Shown in pieces: positions 1 to 7,936 of a DNA stretch of 64,000 nt; position 1 is the first letter of the stretch, and each line of letters opens with the position of its first letter. This stretch comes from Pedobacter yonginensis. GTDB lineage: Bacteria > Bacteroidota > Bacteroidia > Sphingobacteriales > Sphingobacteriaceae. Location: positions 1 through 64,000 of the forward strand of contig NZ_QGNZ01000002.1 of assembly GCF_003173595.1 (NCBI RefSeq), written 5' to 3'. Position numbers and translations under genes: made by a program. The notes under the pieces were generated by a model that searched no databases, was not told the DNA's origin, and was given only the letters and a program-made list of their open reading frames with translations.

Positions 1-90
1 GAGCGTCGGCACGCGCCTCGGTATCTCTTTTATCCCCTTCCCGACATCCGCCGTTCCGGTCTTTTTTTCCCTTCCTTTCGGTTGGGAGTG

Positions 91-120
91 CAAAGGTAGG
101 AATCTTTTCCGAACTTCCAA
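91..120 (-). promoter_or_regulatory. Tandem promoter P1 (leftward, Bacteroidota type)
   Basis: On the minus strand this reads TTG (118-120), 19 nt, then TACCTTTG (91-98), an exact match to the Bacteroidota consensus. It is the last of three equally spaced promoters that point out of the left edge. An AT-rich, UP-like stretch lies upstream. The initial transcribed region is GC-rich and similar in all three copies. The target gene is outside the window; strong tandem promoters of this kind usually drive rRNA operons. Confidence 0.8.
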
Positions 121-216
121 ATAAAATATCTTTATTTTTTCGTTCCGCTTCTTCCAGCCACATGCCTTCAATCTCGCCCCCTCTCAAGGGCCTCCCGTTC
201 CTTCCGAACCGGGTTG

Positions 217-246
217 CAAAGGTAAGAACTTTTTCCCCTTCTCCAA
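217..246 (-). promoter_or_regulatory. Tandem promoter P2 (leftward, Bacteroidota type)
   Basis: Minus strand: TTG (244-246), 19 nt, TACCTTTG (217-224). The spacing is identical to P1. It is followed by a CCCGGTTCGGAAGGAACGG-like start region that resembles the P1 and P3 start regions, so the promoter plus leader appears to have been duplicated. Confidence 0.8.
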
Positions 247-318
247 GAACTATTTGAAAATAATTCTTGATCTTTCCCAGCCTCTCTTCCTTCCTGCCGT
301 TTCCTCCGAAGCGGGATG

Positions 319-349
319 CAAAAGTAGAAAAAAATATCGCCAGTGCAAA
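319..349 (-). promoter_or_regulatory. Tandem promoter P3 (leftward, Bacteroidota type)
   Basis: Minus strand: TTTG (346-349), 19 nt, TACTTTTG (319-326). It is the most upstream copy of the set and is followed by a CCCGCTTCGGAGGAAACGG-like leader. The distance between successive -7 boxes is 126 nt (P1 to P2) and 102 nt (P2 to P3). Confidence 0.75.
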
Positions 350-490
350 CTCATTCTTACTTTTTCTTGAAGCAAAACCGTAAGTGTATGATTTACACTA
401 AGAAAAAAAATAAATGAATTGATTAAGGAAGGAATAATGAGCAGATCTTTCCGTTTTCTATTTTGCTTTAGTGCTGCTAAACCTTAAATT

Positions 491-636
491 TTAGCACAGA
501 AAGATTTAAATAAACCCGATCGAAATGGAAAACCCGCAAGGCGAAGCATGAGCCGAGGATTTGAAATGAAGAGCGGGGCCGCCATTAATAGCAGCACAAG
601 CCCTGCTTTTCTAATTTTAATATTGCCCTGTGCTAA
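491..636. repeat. Candidate intergenic repeat with 9-bp inverted ends
   Basis: TTAGCACAG (491-499) and CTGTGCTAA (628-636) are exact inverted copies flanking a comparatively GC-rich block (about 513-600) that has no convincing ORF. A second inverted pair, GTGCTGCT (471-478) and AGCAGCAC (590-597), is interleaved. The right arm runs into the last codons of the CoA-binding gene, so the structure could also act as its terminator. A loosely similar block lies at 56081-56138. Classification as a repeat family is inference. Confidence 0.35.
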
Positions 637-982
637 GGAGAACGAGCGTACAAGCTTCAATTGGTTCGATACCATGTTGATCTAATAACTTTTCTAATTC
701 GTAGTTTTCTGTGCCGGGATTGAAAATTACGCGTTTTGGCTTAGTATCGATTATGTAATTATGATATTGTTCTTGAAGTGCTGCACCTATATATAAGGTT
801 ATGGTATCTATATCGTTGTGAATAATTTCGGGTTTCTCGATTTCAGAACCCGCTACCTCACCTTTTTTTATACCTACATTAACGATTTCATGGTTGAAAC
901 GTTTTAACATATGTGCTGCCTTATATGAATATCTTGACGGATCTAGCGATGCACCGATTATAAGGGTCTTTTTCATACTCAT
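617..982 (-). CDS. CoA-binding domain protein (YccU-like)
   Basis: A 121-residue single-domain Rossmann protein. The N-terminal strand is followed by G10-A-S with a P and R shortly after, the usual start of the CoA_binding_2 family, and an NPGTEN segment lies near residue 90. Family members bind CoA or a nucleotide; no reaction is established for the stand-alone form. The length is normal. Two start codons (982 and 976) are possible. It lies 11 nt downstream of the DinB gene and is the last gene of a three-gene minus-strand unit (FAD protein, DinB, this). Its last codons overlap an inverted repeat. Confidence 0.75.
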   Translation of the reverse strand: MSMKKTLIIGASLDPSRYSYKAAHMLKRFNHEIVNVGIKKGEVAGSEIEKPEIIHNDIDTITLYIGAALQEQYHNYIIDTKPKRVIFNPGTENYELEKLLDQHGIEPIEACTLVLLSTGQY

Positions 983-993
983 GATTTTGGAAG

Positions 994-1461
994 TTAAAAT
1001 TTTGATAAGAGTGCTATTTGACCAGCGTGATAGGCATGGTGCTGTATGAGTCCATTTAGGAGTTCGATATTGGTAACGCCTGTACCTAGAGCCAGGTTTC
1101 TCTCATCATTGGTATGATCCTGCCATTGATTTTCGGTTATGACTTCGCACTGCCGAATGAGCTCTTCGTTGGCCACTTTAAAATTGAAAATAATTTTTTC
1201 CCATGCCTTTGGCGTTTTTTCTTGCGGCATGGGCCAATCGCCTAAGGCCGGTTCTGAAGCTAAATTACCCAATAGCCTAGAAGTAACTTCTTCTGTCCAG
1301 CTGGTGAGGTGCATGGCAATTTCGGCAATGGAATGGGCATTTGGTATAAAATGTTCGAAAGCATTTTCTGGCTTAACATTATTTAGGGTTTGCATAACAT
1401 GATTGCCATGCCAAGCATCTCCATTAAAAGCTTTTTGAAGTTCGTTCGTAATTTTAAACAT
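994..1461 (-). CDS. DinB family protein
   Basis: A 155-residue four-helix protein of the DinB/YfiT superfamily. The metal-binding histidines expected of the fold are visible: H51 in helix 2 and the H141/H145 pair in the C-terminal HHAYHAGQIALL segment. Characterised family members are metal-dependent thiol or small-molecule transferases, but most are uncharacterised, so no substrate is assigned. It follows the FAD-dependent gene by 33 nt and precedes the CoA-binding gene by 11 nt, probably one transcript. A second DinB member lies at 32280. Confidence 0.8.
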   Translation of the reverse strand: MFKITNELQKAFNGDAWHGNHVMQTLNNVKPENAFEHFIPNAHSIAEIAMHLTSWTEEVTSRLLGNLASEPALGDWPMPQEKTPKAWEKIIFNFKVANEELIRQCEVITENQWQDHTNDERNLALGTGVTNIELLNGLIQHHAYHAGQIALLSKF

Positions 1462-1494
1462 AGATTAGTAACAATATCAGCTTTATAAAGTTTG

Positions 1495-3036
1495 TTAACT
1501 GCCTGCCAAAATCGCATTTGCACAGTTTATCCCATCAATTGCGGCAGAAACGATTCCGCCGGCGTACCCTGCTCCTTCGGCACATGGGTACAAGCCACTT
1601 ATTTGGGGGTGCTGAAAGGTTTCTTTATTTCTTGGGATTCGCACCGGTGAGGAGGTTCGGCTTTCTACGCCAACCAATATGGCTTCATTGGTGTAGTATC
1701 CCCTAATTTTCTTGCCAAATAAAGGAAGTGCTGCTTTAAGGCTTTCGGATACAAAATCGGGCAAGATATTATCGAGCATAACGCTCTTTGTACCTGGCAG
1801 ATAGGAGTTTTTTGGTAAATCGATAGAGAGTTTATTGTTTACAAAATCCATCATACGTTGTGCAGGAGCCACAAGGTTACCACCACCAGCCTCAAATGCA
1901 AGCCTTTCGATCTCTGATTGAAAGTTTAACATTCGAAGTGGGTCATAACCCTGAACGTCATCTAAAGTAACCTGAACAACAGTACCTGAATTTGCATAGG
2001 GGTTATTTCGCTTGGAGGGCGACCAACCGTTTACTACAATTTCTTTTTCTCCGGTTGCGCATGGCGCGATAATGCCCCCTGGACACATGCAAAATGAGAA
2101 CACGCCGCGAGCCCCCACTTGCTCTACCAAACTATAATAGGCTGGAGGTAAAAATTCTGATCGAATATCACAATGATATTGAGCCGAATCGATTATTTCT
2201 TGTGGATGCTCGATGCGTACGCCCAATGCAAATGGCTTGGCTTCGATTAATATATTTTTTTTATTGAGCAACTCATACACATCTCTGGCGGAATGACCCG
2301 TAGCCAGAATGATGTGATTGGCAGACAGTTGATCTTTAAAATTGATTTCGATCCCTTTTACTTGACCAAACTCGATTAGGATGTCGGTCATTTGGCTATC
2401 AAACATCACCTCTCCACCAGCGTTTAAGATGGTATCTTTAATGGATGTGATGATTTGAGGTAGTTTATTTGTACCAATATGGGGGCGGGCATCAATTAAA
2501 ATATCTTGCTCGGCACCATGATCTACAAAAACCTGAAGGACTTTATTAATATCGCCGCGTTTATTTGAACGGGTATAAAGTTTCCCATCCGAATAGGTAC
2601 CTGCTCCCCCCTCTCCGTAACAATAATTGGACTCTGTATTCACCAAACCTTGCTTATTGATGGCCGCCAAATCTCTTCTGCGTTGTTTTACATCCTTTCC
2701 TCTTTCGATAATTATAGGCTTCAGTCCATTTTCGATGCATTGTAATGCTGCAAATAAACCTGCGGGGCCAGCACCGATAATAAGAACTGGCTTAGCATCA
2801 CTAACATTTTTATAATTAACTCGATGAATTTCTAGAATGCGTTCTTCATCAATATACGCCCGAACCTGTAAACGAAAGATGACTTTACGCGATCGGGCAT
2901 CGATAGAGCGCTTCAGAATTTCGTAATCTTTAATTCTATTTTCGGATAGCTTTAAACCATCTGCTAGCTTCTGTTTGATTACCTCAAATTGCTCTATCTG
3001 ATTTGGGAGCAAAGTAATTTCGATTTCTTTTTGCAT
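1495..3036 (-). CDS. FAD-dependent dehydrogenase (COG2509-like)
   Basis: A 513-residue flavoprotein. An approximately 80-residue N-terminal domain precedes the dinucleotide-binding motif GAGPAG starting at residue 88. A GEGGAGTYSDGKLYTR segment follows near residue 140, and a C-terminal CAEGAGYAGGIVSAAIDG segment closes the FAD site. This order and length match the widespread 'uncharacterised FAD-dependent dehydrogenase' family; the substrate is unknown. It is the first gene of its minus-strand unit. A TACCTTTG -7 box sits 30 nt upstream of the ATG. Confidence 0.8.
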   Translation of the reverse strand: MQKEIEITLLPNQIEQFEVIKQKLADGLKLSENRIKDYEILKRSIDARSRKVIFRLQVRAYIDEERILEIHRVNYKNVSDAKPVLIIGAGPAGLFAALQCIENGLKPIIIERGKDVKQRRRDLAAINKQGLVNTESNYCYGEGGAGTYSDGKLYTRSNKRGDINKVLQVFVDHGAEQDILIDARPHIGTNKLPQIITSIKDTILNAGGEVMFDSQMTDILIEFGQVKGIEINFKDQLSANHIILATGHSARDVYELLNKKNILIEAKPFALGVRIEHPQEIIDSAQYHCDIRSEFLPPAYYSLVEQVGARGVFSFCMCPGGIIAPCATGEKEIVVNGWSPSKRNNPYANSGTVVQVTLDDVQGYDPLRMLNFQSEIERLAFEAGGGNLVAPAQRMMDFVNNKLSIDLPKNSYLPGTKSVMLDNILPDFVSESLKAALPLFGKKIRGYYTNEAILVGVESRTSSPVRIPRNKETFQHPQISGLYPCAEGAGYAGGIVSAAIDGINCANAILAGS

Positions 3037-3065
3037 AGTTCGTCAGGTTTTTATCCCGAATGCTA

Positions 3066-3073
3066 CAAAGGTA
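3066..3073 (-). promoter_or_regulatory. -7 promoter element of the FAD dehydrogenase unit
   Basis: Minus strand TACCTTTG, an exact TAnnTTTG match, 30 nt before the start codon at 3036. I see no good TTG at the -33 position, so only the -7 half is supported. Confidence 0.45.
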
Positions 3074-3222
3074 CATCCAAAATTATAAAAATGGTAATTT
3101 ATGCTTGGCTCAGTACAAACTGGCAGAGATTGACAGAAAATGTAACAAAGGCATACATTTTGATATCTAATTTGTAAATTGACCATAATTCAATTTGAAT
3201 AACATTAAACCAATTTATAGAA

Positions 3223-3804
3223 ATGAAAAAATTAGTATTCGGAATTTTAGCTGCAGTTATTGCAGTGACCACTTTAAGTTCATGCGGTTATAATAGCATG
3301 GTTAAGCTTGATGAAAATGTAAAATCTAAATGGGGAACAGTACAAACTCAATACCAACGTAGGGCAGATCTGATTCCAAACCTGGTAAGTACAGTAAAAG
3401 GTGCGGCGAAATTTGAGCAAGGAACCTTAACCGCAGTGGTGGATGCAAGAGCAAAAGCAACACAGATGACTGTTAAAGCCGATGATTTGAGTCCTGAAAA
3501 TATTCAAAAGTTTCAAGCTGCACAAGGGCAGTTAAGTCAGGCATTGGGCAAATTGTTATCGATAACTGAAGCTTATCCAGAATTAAGAGCTACACAACAG
3601 TTCAGCGATTTGTCAGCTCAACTAGAAAGTACTGAGAATAGAATTACAGTTGCACGTAAGGATTTTAATGACGCCGTTCAAGAATACAACGGAAAAATAA
3701 GATCATTTCCAAACAACTTAACTGCCGGAATGTTCGGATTTAAAGCTAAAGGCTATTTTGAAGCCGATGCAGCTGCAAAAGACGCACCAAAGGTAGAGTT
3801 TTAA
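3223..3804 (+). CDS. LemA family lipoprotein
   Basis: A 193-residue LemA protein. The N-terminal signal ends in a lipobox LSSC with the acylated cysteine at residue 21, so it should be a lipoprotein; the remainder is the long helical LemA domain beginning near KWGTVQTQYQRRADLIPNL. LemA proteins have no settled biochemical role. In Bacteroidota they commonly precede TPM-domain genes, and here two follow at once. The unit diverges from the FAD dehydrogenase gene. Confidence 0.9.
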   Translation: MKKLVFGILAAVIAVTTLSSCGYNSMVKLDENVKSKWGTVQTQYQRRADLIPNLVSTVKGAAKFEQGTLTAVVDARAKATQMTVKADDLSPENIQKFQAAQGQLSQALGKLLSITEAYPELRATQQFSDLSAQLESTENRITVARKDFNDAVQEYNGKIRSFPNNLTAGMFGFKAKGYFEADAAAKDAPKVEF

Positions 3805-3886
3805 TATTCTTACAATACAATTTAAGGGTAATGGTGTTTATGCATATGAACATTTATTACCCTTTTTACTTCATACAAAATAAGAC

Positions 3887-4330
3887 ATGTCGTTATTTTC
3901 AGAAATTGAACAAGATAAAGTAACTAAAGCCATTTCGGATGCTGAAAAAGCAACATCTGGCGAAATTAGAATTGCCATTGATAAACATTGTCCGGGCGAC
4001 CCTTATGAAAGAGCAATAGAGTATTTCGCCAAACTGGATATGGATAAAACTGCACAACGCAATGGCGTTTTAATTTATTTGGCACATGCCGATCATAAAT
4101 TCGCAATTATTGGTGATGCTGGAATTAACAAGGTGGTACCTGAAAATTTCTGGGAAACCACCAAAATAGCTATGACTGCTCATTTTGCCAAGGGCGATTT
4201 GGCAGATGGTATTGTAGCAGGTGTATCATTAGCTGGCGAAAAATTGGCCTTGTTTTTTCCTTATCAAACTGGAGATATTAATGAGTTGCCAAATGATATT
4301 GTTTATATGGATAATCAAGATAACAAATAA
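3887..4330 (+). CDS. TPM domain protein, soluble form
   Basis: A 147-residue protein consisting of a single TPM domain without signal peptide or membrane segment. The SGEIR-like strand near residue 24 and the later GDAGI segment match the family. TPM domains are linked to acid phosphatase activity and photosystem repair in plants and to YgcG/LemA clusters in bacteria; the bacterial role is not settled. It follows lemA by 82 nt and precedes the membrane-bound TPM gene by 3 nt, so the two TPM proteins are co-translated and may act together. Confidence 0.8.
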   Translation: MSLFSEIEQDKVTKAISDAEKATSGEIRIAIDKHCPGDPYERAIEYFAKLDMDKTAQRNGVLIYLAHADHKFAIIGDAGINKVVPENFWETTKIAMTAHFAKGDLADGIVAGVSLAGEKLALFFPYQTGDINELPNDIVYMDNQDNK

Positions 4331-4333
4331 TCA

Positions 4334-5122
4334 ATGAAGAAATTATTTCTCTTATCGTTTTTCAGCTTAATTTTCGCATTTGCTTTTGCGCAAGATTTCC
4401 CTGAGAAACCAGGCACCCTGGTTAACGATTATTCGGGTGTACTCTCAGCAACTCAAAAACAATCTTTAGAAAGCAAACTTGTTGCTTTTGATGATTCAAC
4501 TTCTACACAAATTTCTATTGCTATAGTAAAATCTGTTGGTGATTACGACATTAATGAATACGCGGTTGAGCTGGGTAGAAAATGGGGCGTTGGCCAAAGT
4601 GGCAAAAACAACGGAATTATGATTGTTGTGGCAGTTGGCGATCGAAAAATATCCATTCAAACAGGCTACGGTGTTGAAGGTGCATTGCCTGATGTGTACG
4701 CCAAAAGAATTATAGAAAATGATATTAAACCGCTTTTTAAAGCGGGTGATTATTATGGCGGACTTGATGCAGGTACAACATCTATCATCAAATATACCAA
4801 AGGGGAGTACAAAAACGACAACCCAAAAACATCTGCCAGTAAAAAAGGTGGCGGAGGCAGCATTGCCATAATCATAATCATTATTATAGTGATTATCATA
4901 TTTATGAGAAAGGGCGGAGGTGGAAATAGCGAAGTTATCGGCGGTAGAGGTGCATCAAATGCCTTATTCTGGGCTATGCTTTTCGGTAGTGGCGGCGGCC
5001 GTGGTGGAAACAGTGGTTGGGGAAGTGGCGGCTTCGGCGGTGGATCATCTGGCGGCGGAGGCGGATTTGGTGGTTTTGGCGGCGGAAGCTTCGGTGGTGG
5101 CGGCTCTAGCGGAAGTTGGTAG
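4334..5122 (+). CDS. TPM domain membrane protein with glycine-rich tail (YgcG-like)
   Basis: A 262-residue protein. A signal peptide (cleavage near residue 20) is followed by an exported TPM domain (about 24-155), a linker, an almost pure isoleucine transmembrane helix (176-191) and a tail (193-262) made largely of G and S with scattered F, W and R. The order matches YgcG-type proteins that partner LemA. The tail is strongly low-complexity, and other-frame ORFs over it are artefacts of the repeats. Confidence 0.85.
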   Translation: MKKLFLLSFFSLIFAFAFAQDFPEKPGTLVNDYSGVLSATQKQSLESKLVAFDDSTSTQISIAIVKSVGDYDINEYAVELGRKWGVGQSGKNNGIMIVVAVGDRKISIQTGYGVEGALPDVYAKRIIENDIKPLFKAGDYYGGLDAGTTSIIKYTKGEYKNDNPKTSASKKGGGGSIAIIIIIIIVIIIFMRKGGGGNSEVIGGRGASNALFWAMLFGSGGGRGGNSGWGSGGFGGGSSGGGGGFGGFGGGSFGGGGSSGSW

Positions 5123-5200
5123 CTATCATTCGTTTTGCGCTTGGAAATGGTTGTTTGTGAAAACCTTTTGTTTCAATTTTAAAATTTTAGAAAAGCCATT

Positions 5201-5590
5201 GTGTATAGAAAAGATTTAATTACTGCCGAAATTCAAAAATTGGCTCAGGTGTTGGCCAGAATAATGGGCTTAAAATTAGAAGGGAAATTAGAAGAAGCCC
5301 AATCTGTTTTTAATGAAACCATGCAGGCTAGTTTTGGGTTAACCGTTGAAATAATGCAAGCCGAGGATCCTTTTGTTTTTGAAAAATGGCTGAACGAGCA
5401 TGATCTTTCTCCAGAAAAACTCGACTCCTTGAGTGAGTTTTTGTATTATGAACTGGGTGTAAGTGAGGAAATAAATCAACTTATTGCCCCAAAACTGAAT
5501 CTCATTTATCAACGATTGGCAGATCAGCATAAAATTGTTCATCTGGTAAATTTACATCGTCAGAAAAACATCCAGCAGTATTTAAATTAG
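5201..5590 (+). CDS. Conserved hypothetical protein, helical
   Basis: A 129-residue, predominantly helical protein without signal or membrane segment. The N-terminal part (LGLKLEGK-like, then a run of short helices) loosely resembles DUF6483-type proteins, but I am not sure of the family. The only usable start is GTG at 5201; no Shine-Dalgarno is seen. It sits 19 nt upstream of the Nudix gene on the same strand and may be co-transcribed with it. Confidence 0.6.
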   Translation: MYRKDLITAEIQKLAQVLARIMGLKLEGKLEEAQSVFNETMQASFGLTVEIMQAEDPFVFEKWLNEHDLSPEKLDSLSEFLYYELGVSEEINQLIAPKLNLIYQRLADQHKIVHLVNLHRQKNIQQYLN

Positions 5591-5609
5591 CTGATAAAAT
5601 TAAGAGGAA

Positions 5610-6158
5610 ATGATTATAGAGAAGTGGCGTAAACTAGCCTCGAAATATTTAGTACGAGAAAAATGGGCAACTTTAAGGGTAGATACCTGCGAACTCCAAG
5701 GTGGTACCATTAAAGACGATTATTATGTTTTAGAATATCCAAATTGGGTAAACGCAGTTGCCTTAACAGAAAGCAATAAAATCATTTTGGTTAGGCAATA
5801 TCGGCATGCGGCTGATATTATTTCATTGGAAGTTCCTGGTGGTGTGATAGATGGCGATGAAGAACCTGAATTTGCGATTAAACGCGAGCTTTTAGAAGAA
5901 ACGGGGCATAGTTTTAAAACCTGCAAGTTGGTTGCAGAACTTTATCCAAATCCGGCCACTGCCAACAATAGAACATTTACTTACGTACTTACAGGTGGCA
6001 CAAAAACTCACGAACAACATTTGGATGAACATGAAATTTTAAATGTTGAAGAATACACCGTTGAGGAGGTTAGAGATTTGATCAAAGAGAATAAAATTGC
6101 GCAGGCTTTGCATGTTGCTGCTTTACTTTATGGCTTGGCCGAATTAGACAAGCAGTAA
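5610..6158 (+). CDS. Nudix hydrolase, ADP-ribose pyrophosphatase-like
   Basis: A 182-residue Nudix protein with a complete box: G78, five residues, E84, seven residues, R92-E93-L94-x-E96-E97-x-G99. The EVPGG run before the box and the following YPNPATANNRTF segment are typical of the NudF/ADP-ribose subgroup, although specificity cannot be fixed from the sequence. A purine-rich AAGAGG precedes the ATG. The gene is convergent with dnaA and ends at a shared terminator. Confidence 0.85.
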   Translation: MIIEKWRKLASKYLVREKWATLRVDTCELQGGTIKDDYYVLEYPNWVNAVALTESNKIILVRQYRHAADIISLEVPGGVIDGDEEPEFAIKRELLEETGHSFKTCKLVAELYPNPATANNRTFTYVLTGGTKTHEQHLDEHEILNVEEYTVEEVRDLIKENKIAQALHVAALLYGLAELDKQ

Positions 6159-6213
6159 TACCATTTATAAAACGCGCCTAGCGACGAATAACTAATCACT
6201 TACCCATCAAAAG

Positions 6214-6244
6214 AAAAGCCCTGATTCAAAAAATCAGGGCTTTT
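6214..6244. terminator. Bidirectional terminator between Nudix gene and dnaA
   Basis: A perfect 13-bp stem, AAAAGCCCTGATT (6214-6226) with AATCAGGGCTTTT (6232-6244), and a 5-nt loop. The A/T ends provide a U tract in both directions, and the flanking genes are convergent. Confidence 0.9.
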
Positions 6245-6311
6245 AGTTTATAAAGATTTAAGATGAACGGTTAGTGGTATCGCTTTTTACTTCCACAACC
6301 GAATGCTCATT

Positions 6312-7742
6312 TTAGCTCATTTTTAACTTCTTCTGTATATCGTGTACGTAAGCTTTAAACTTCTTATCTGTGTCGATTAAATCTTCTACCGTTTGGCAAG
6401 CATAAATTACTGTACTGTGATCGCGACCGCCAAAGAAAGCACCAATCGTTTTTAATGACGACTTTGTATGGCTTTTGGAAAGGTACATCGAAATTTGACG
6501 GGCTTGAACAATCTCTCTCTTACGAGTTTGTGATTTAACCATATCAACTGGTACCTCAAAATATTCGCAAACCAATTTTTGAATGTATTCCATCGAAATC
6601 TCTTTTGAAGTATTTTTGATGAAGTTTTTCAGCATTTGCTTGGCCAAGTTTAAGTCGATTTCCTTTTTGTTCAAAGTAGCTTGAGCAAGTAATGAAACCA
6701 TTGCGCCTTCCAACTCACGCACGTTATTATCAATGTTGTGGGCAACATATTCTACAACTTCCCCAGGTAACTCAATACCATCGGCATACATTTTCTTTCT
6801 TAGGATGGCAATACGGGTTTCCAAATCTGGAATTTGCAAGTCTGCAGATAAACCCCATTTAAAACGACTTAATAAGCGCTCTTCTAATCCTGCTAAATCT
6901 TTTGGTGCTTTATCAGATGTTAAAATAACCTGTTTTCCTGATTGGTGTAGATGGTTAAAAATATGGAAGAAAATATCCTGTGTTTTTTCTTTACCCGCAA
7001 AGTTGTGTACATCATCCATGATGATGACGTCCATTGCCTGATAAAAATTAACGAAATCGTTAATGGTGTTGTTTTTTAAGGAATCAACAAATTGTTGACA
7101 GAATTTCTCACAGCTTACATAAATTACCAGCTTATCTGGCATGCTGCGTTTAATTTCATTACCAATAGCTTGGGCTAAGTGCGTTTTGCCTAAACCTACC
7201 CCACCGTAAATCATTAAGGGATTGAAAGAAGTACCACCAGGTTTAGCGGCAACAGCATAACCTGCAGAGCGTGCTAAACGATTGCAGTCTCCTTCAATAT
7301 AGTTTTCAAAAGTATAGTTAGAGTTTAATTGTGGATCTACGTTTAGTTTTTTTAATCCAGGTATAATGAATGGGTTTTTAATATCCTTGTTAATGGAAAC
7401 CGGAATTGGCATGGATTGAATCTTAGCTTCTGCTCCATTTCCGTTTGACGGCATATTAGTGGTATACGGGTTACCGCTGTTAGATGATTTATCAACAACG
7501 ATATTGTATTCCAACCGGCCATCCTCTCCGAGTTGTTTTTTTACTGTTTTACGTAATAAGCCTACATAGTGCTCTTCAAGCCATTCGTAAAAGAATAAAC
7601 TCGGTACTTGAATGGTTAGAACCTTACCTTCCAATTTAAGGGCTGTTATTGGCTCGAACCAAGTTTTAAAACTTTGATTCGGGATGTTATCCTTAATAAT
7701 TTGAAGACAGTTCTTCCACACTTCTGTACAAGTTTTTTCCAT
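6312..7742 (-). CDS. dnaA: Chromosomal replication initiator DnaA
   Basis: A 476-residue protein with the complete DnaA architecture: N-terminal DnaB-interaction domain (about 1-85), a variable linker, an AAA+ ATPase with Walker A GGVGLGKTH near residue 180 and a Walker B IIMDDVH, and a C-terminal DNA-binding domain with the signature GGRDHSTVIYA near the end. It initiates replication by binding 9-bp DnaA boxes. The upstream region holds a good promoter and one perfect plus two degenerate DnaA boxes, which points to autoregulation and possibly oriC. Confidence 0.98.
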   Translation of the reverse strand: MEKTCTEVWKNCLQIIKDNIPNQSFKTWFEPITALKLEGKVLTIQVPSLFFYEWLEEHYVGLLRKTVKKQLGEDGRLEYNIVVDKSSNSGNPYTTNMPSNGNGAEAKIQSMPIPVSINKDIKNPFIIPGLKKLNVDPQLNSNYTFENYIEGDCNRLARSAGYAVAAKPGGTSFNPLMIYGGVGLGKTHLAQAIGNEIKRSMPDKLVIYVSCEKFCQQFVDSLKNNTINDFVNFYQAMDVIIMDDVHNFAGKEKTQDIFFHIFNHLHQSGKQVILTSDKAPKDLAGLEERLLSRFKWGLSADLQIPDLETRIAILRKKMYADGIELPGEVVEYVAHNIDNNVRELEGAMVSLLAQATLNKKEIDLNLAKQMLKNFIKNTSKEISMEYIQKLVCEYFEVPVDMVKSQTRKREIVQARQISMYLSKSHTKSSLKTIGAFFGGRDHSTVIYACQTVEDLIDTDKKFKAYVHDIQKKLKMS

Positions 7743-7820
7743 TGCGATTTCTATAATTTATTGGTTTTCAGTGCCGATTCGAATTTACGGGATGGTCCGT
7801 ATCGGGAGTACGAATATTGA

Positions 7821-7854
7821 CAAAATTATCAACATTTTAAACAAAAATTTCAAA
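7821..7854 (-). promoter_or_regulatory. dnaA promoter
   Basis: Minus strand: TTTG (7851-7854), 22 nt, TAATTTTG (7821-7828), fitting the Bacteroidota consensus at the long end of the spacing range. Transcription would start near 7814, giving a leader of about 70 nt. A degenerate DnaA box (7826-7834) overlaps the -7 element. Confidence 0.65.
7826..7834 (+). promoter_or_regulatory. Degenerate DnaA box overlapping dnaA promoter
   Basis: TTATCAACA differs from TTATCCACA at one position. It overlaps the -7 box of the dnaA promoter, so bound DnaA would block transcription. Confidence 0.5.
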
Positions 7855-7909
7855 TAATTTGTAACTCATTCATAAGCAACTGCCTACCTCGTTTAACCTG
7901 AATTTTTAG

Positions 7910-7918
7910 TGTGGATAA
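7910..7918 (-). promoter_or_regulatory. Perfect DnaA box
   Basis: TGTGGATAA is the exact reverse complement of the consensus TTATCCACA. It lies 168 nt upstream of the dnaA start codon in an AT-rich 194-bp gap. A weaker TTATTAACA (two mismatches) follows at 7923-7931. Together these are a small DnaA-box cluster and a candidate oriC. Confidence 0.65.
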
Positions 7919-7936
7919 CTATTTATTAACATCATT

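Noticed and set aside
484..675. 63-codon frame on the minus strand near the left repeat
   Set aside because: It overlaps the end of the CoA-binding gene and the inverted-repeat block in a different frame and shows no recognisable protein pattern.
4920..5219. 99-codon plus-strand frame over the glycine-rich tail
   Set aside because: It is an alternative-frame reading of the low-complexity GGX codons of the TPM protein, giving repetitive V, A and E runs.
7743..7936. Firm call of oriC
   Set aside because: Gene orientation on the right side is mostly toward the site, which does not support an origin, and GC skew cannot be computed here. It stays a candidate only.
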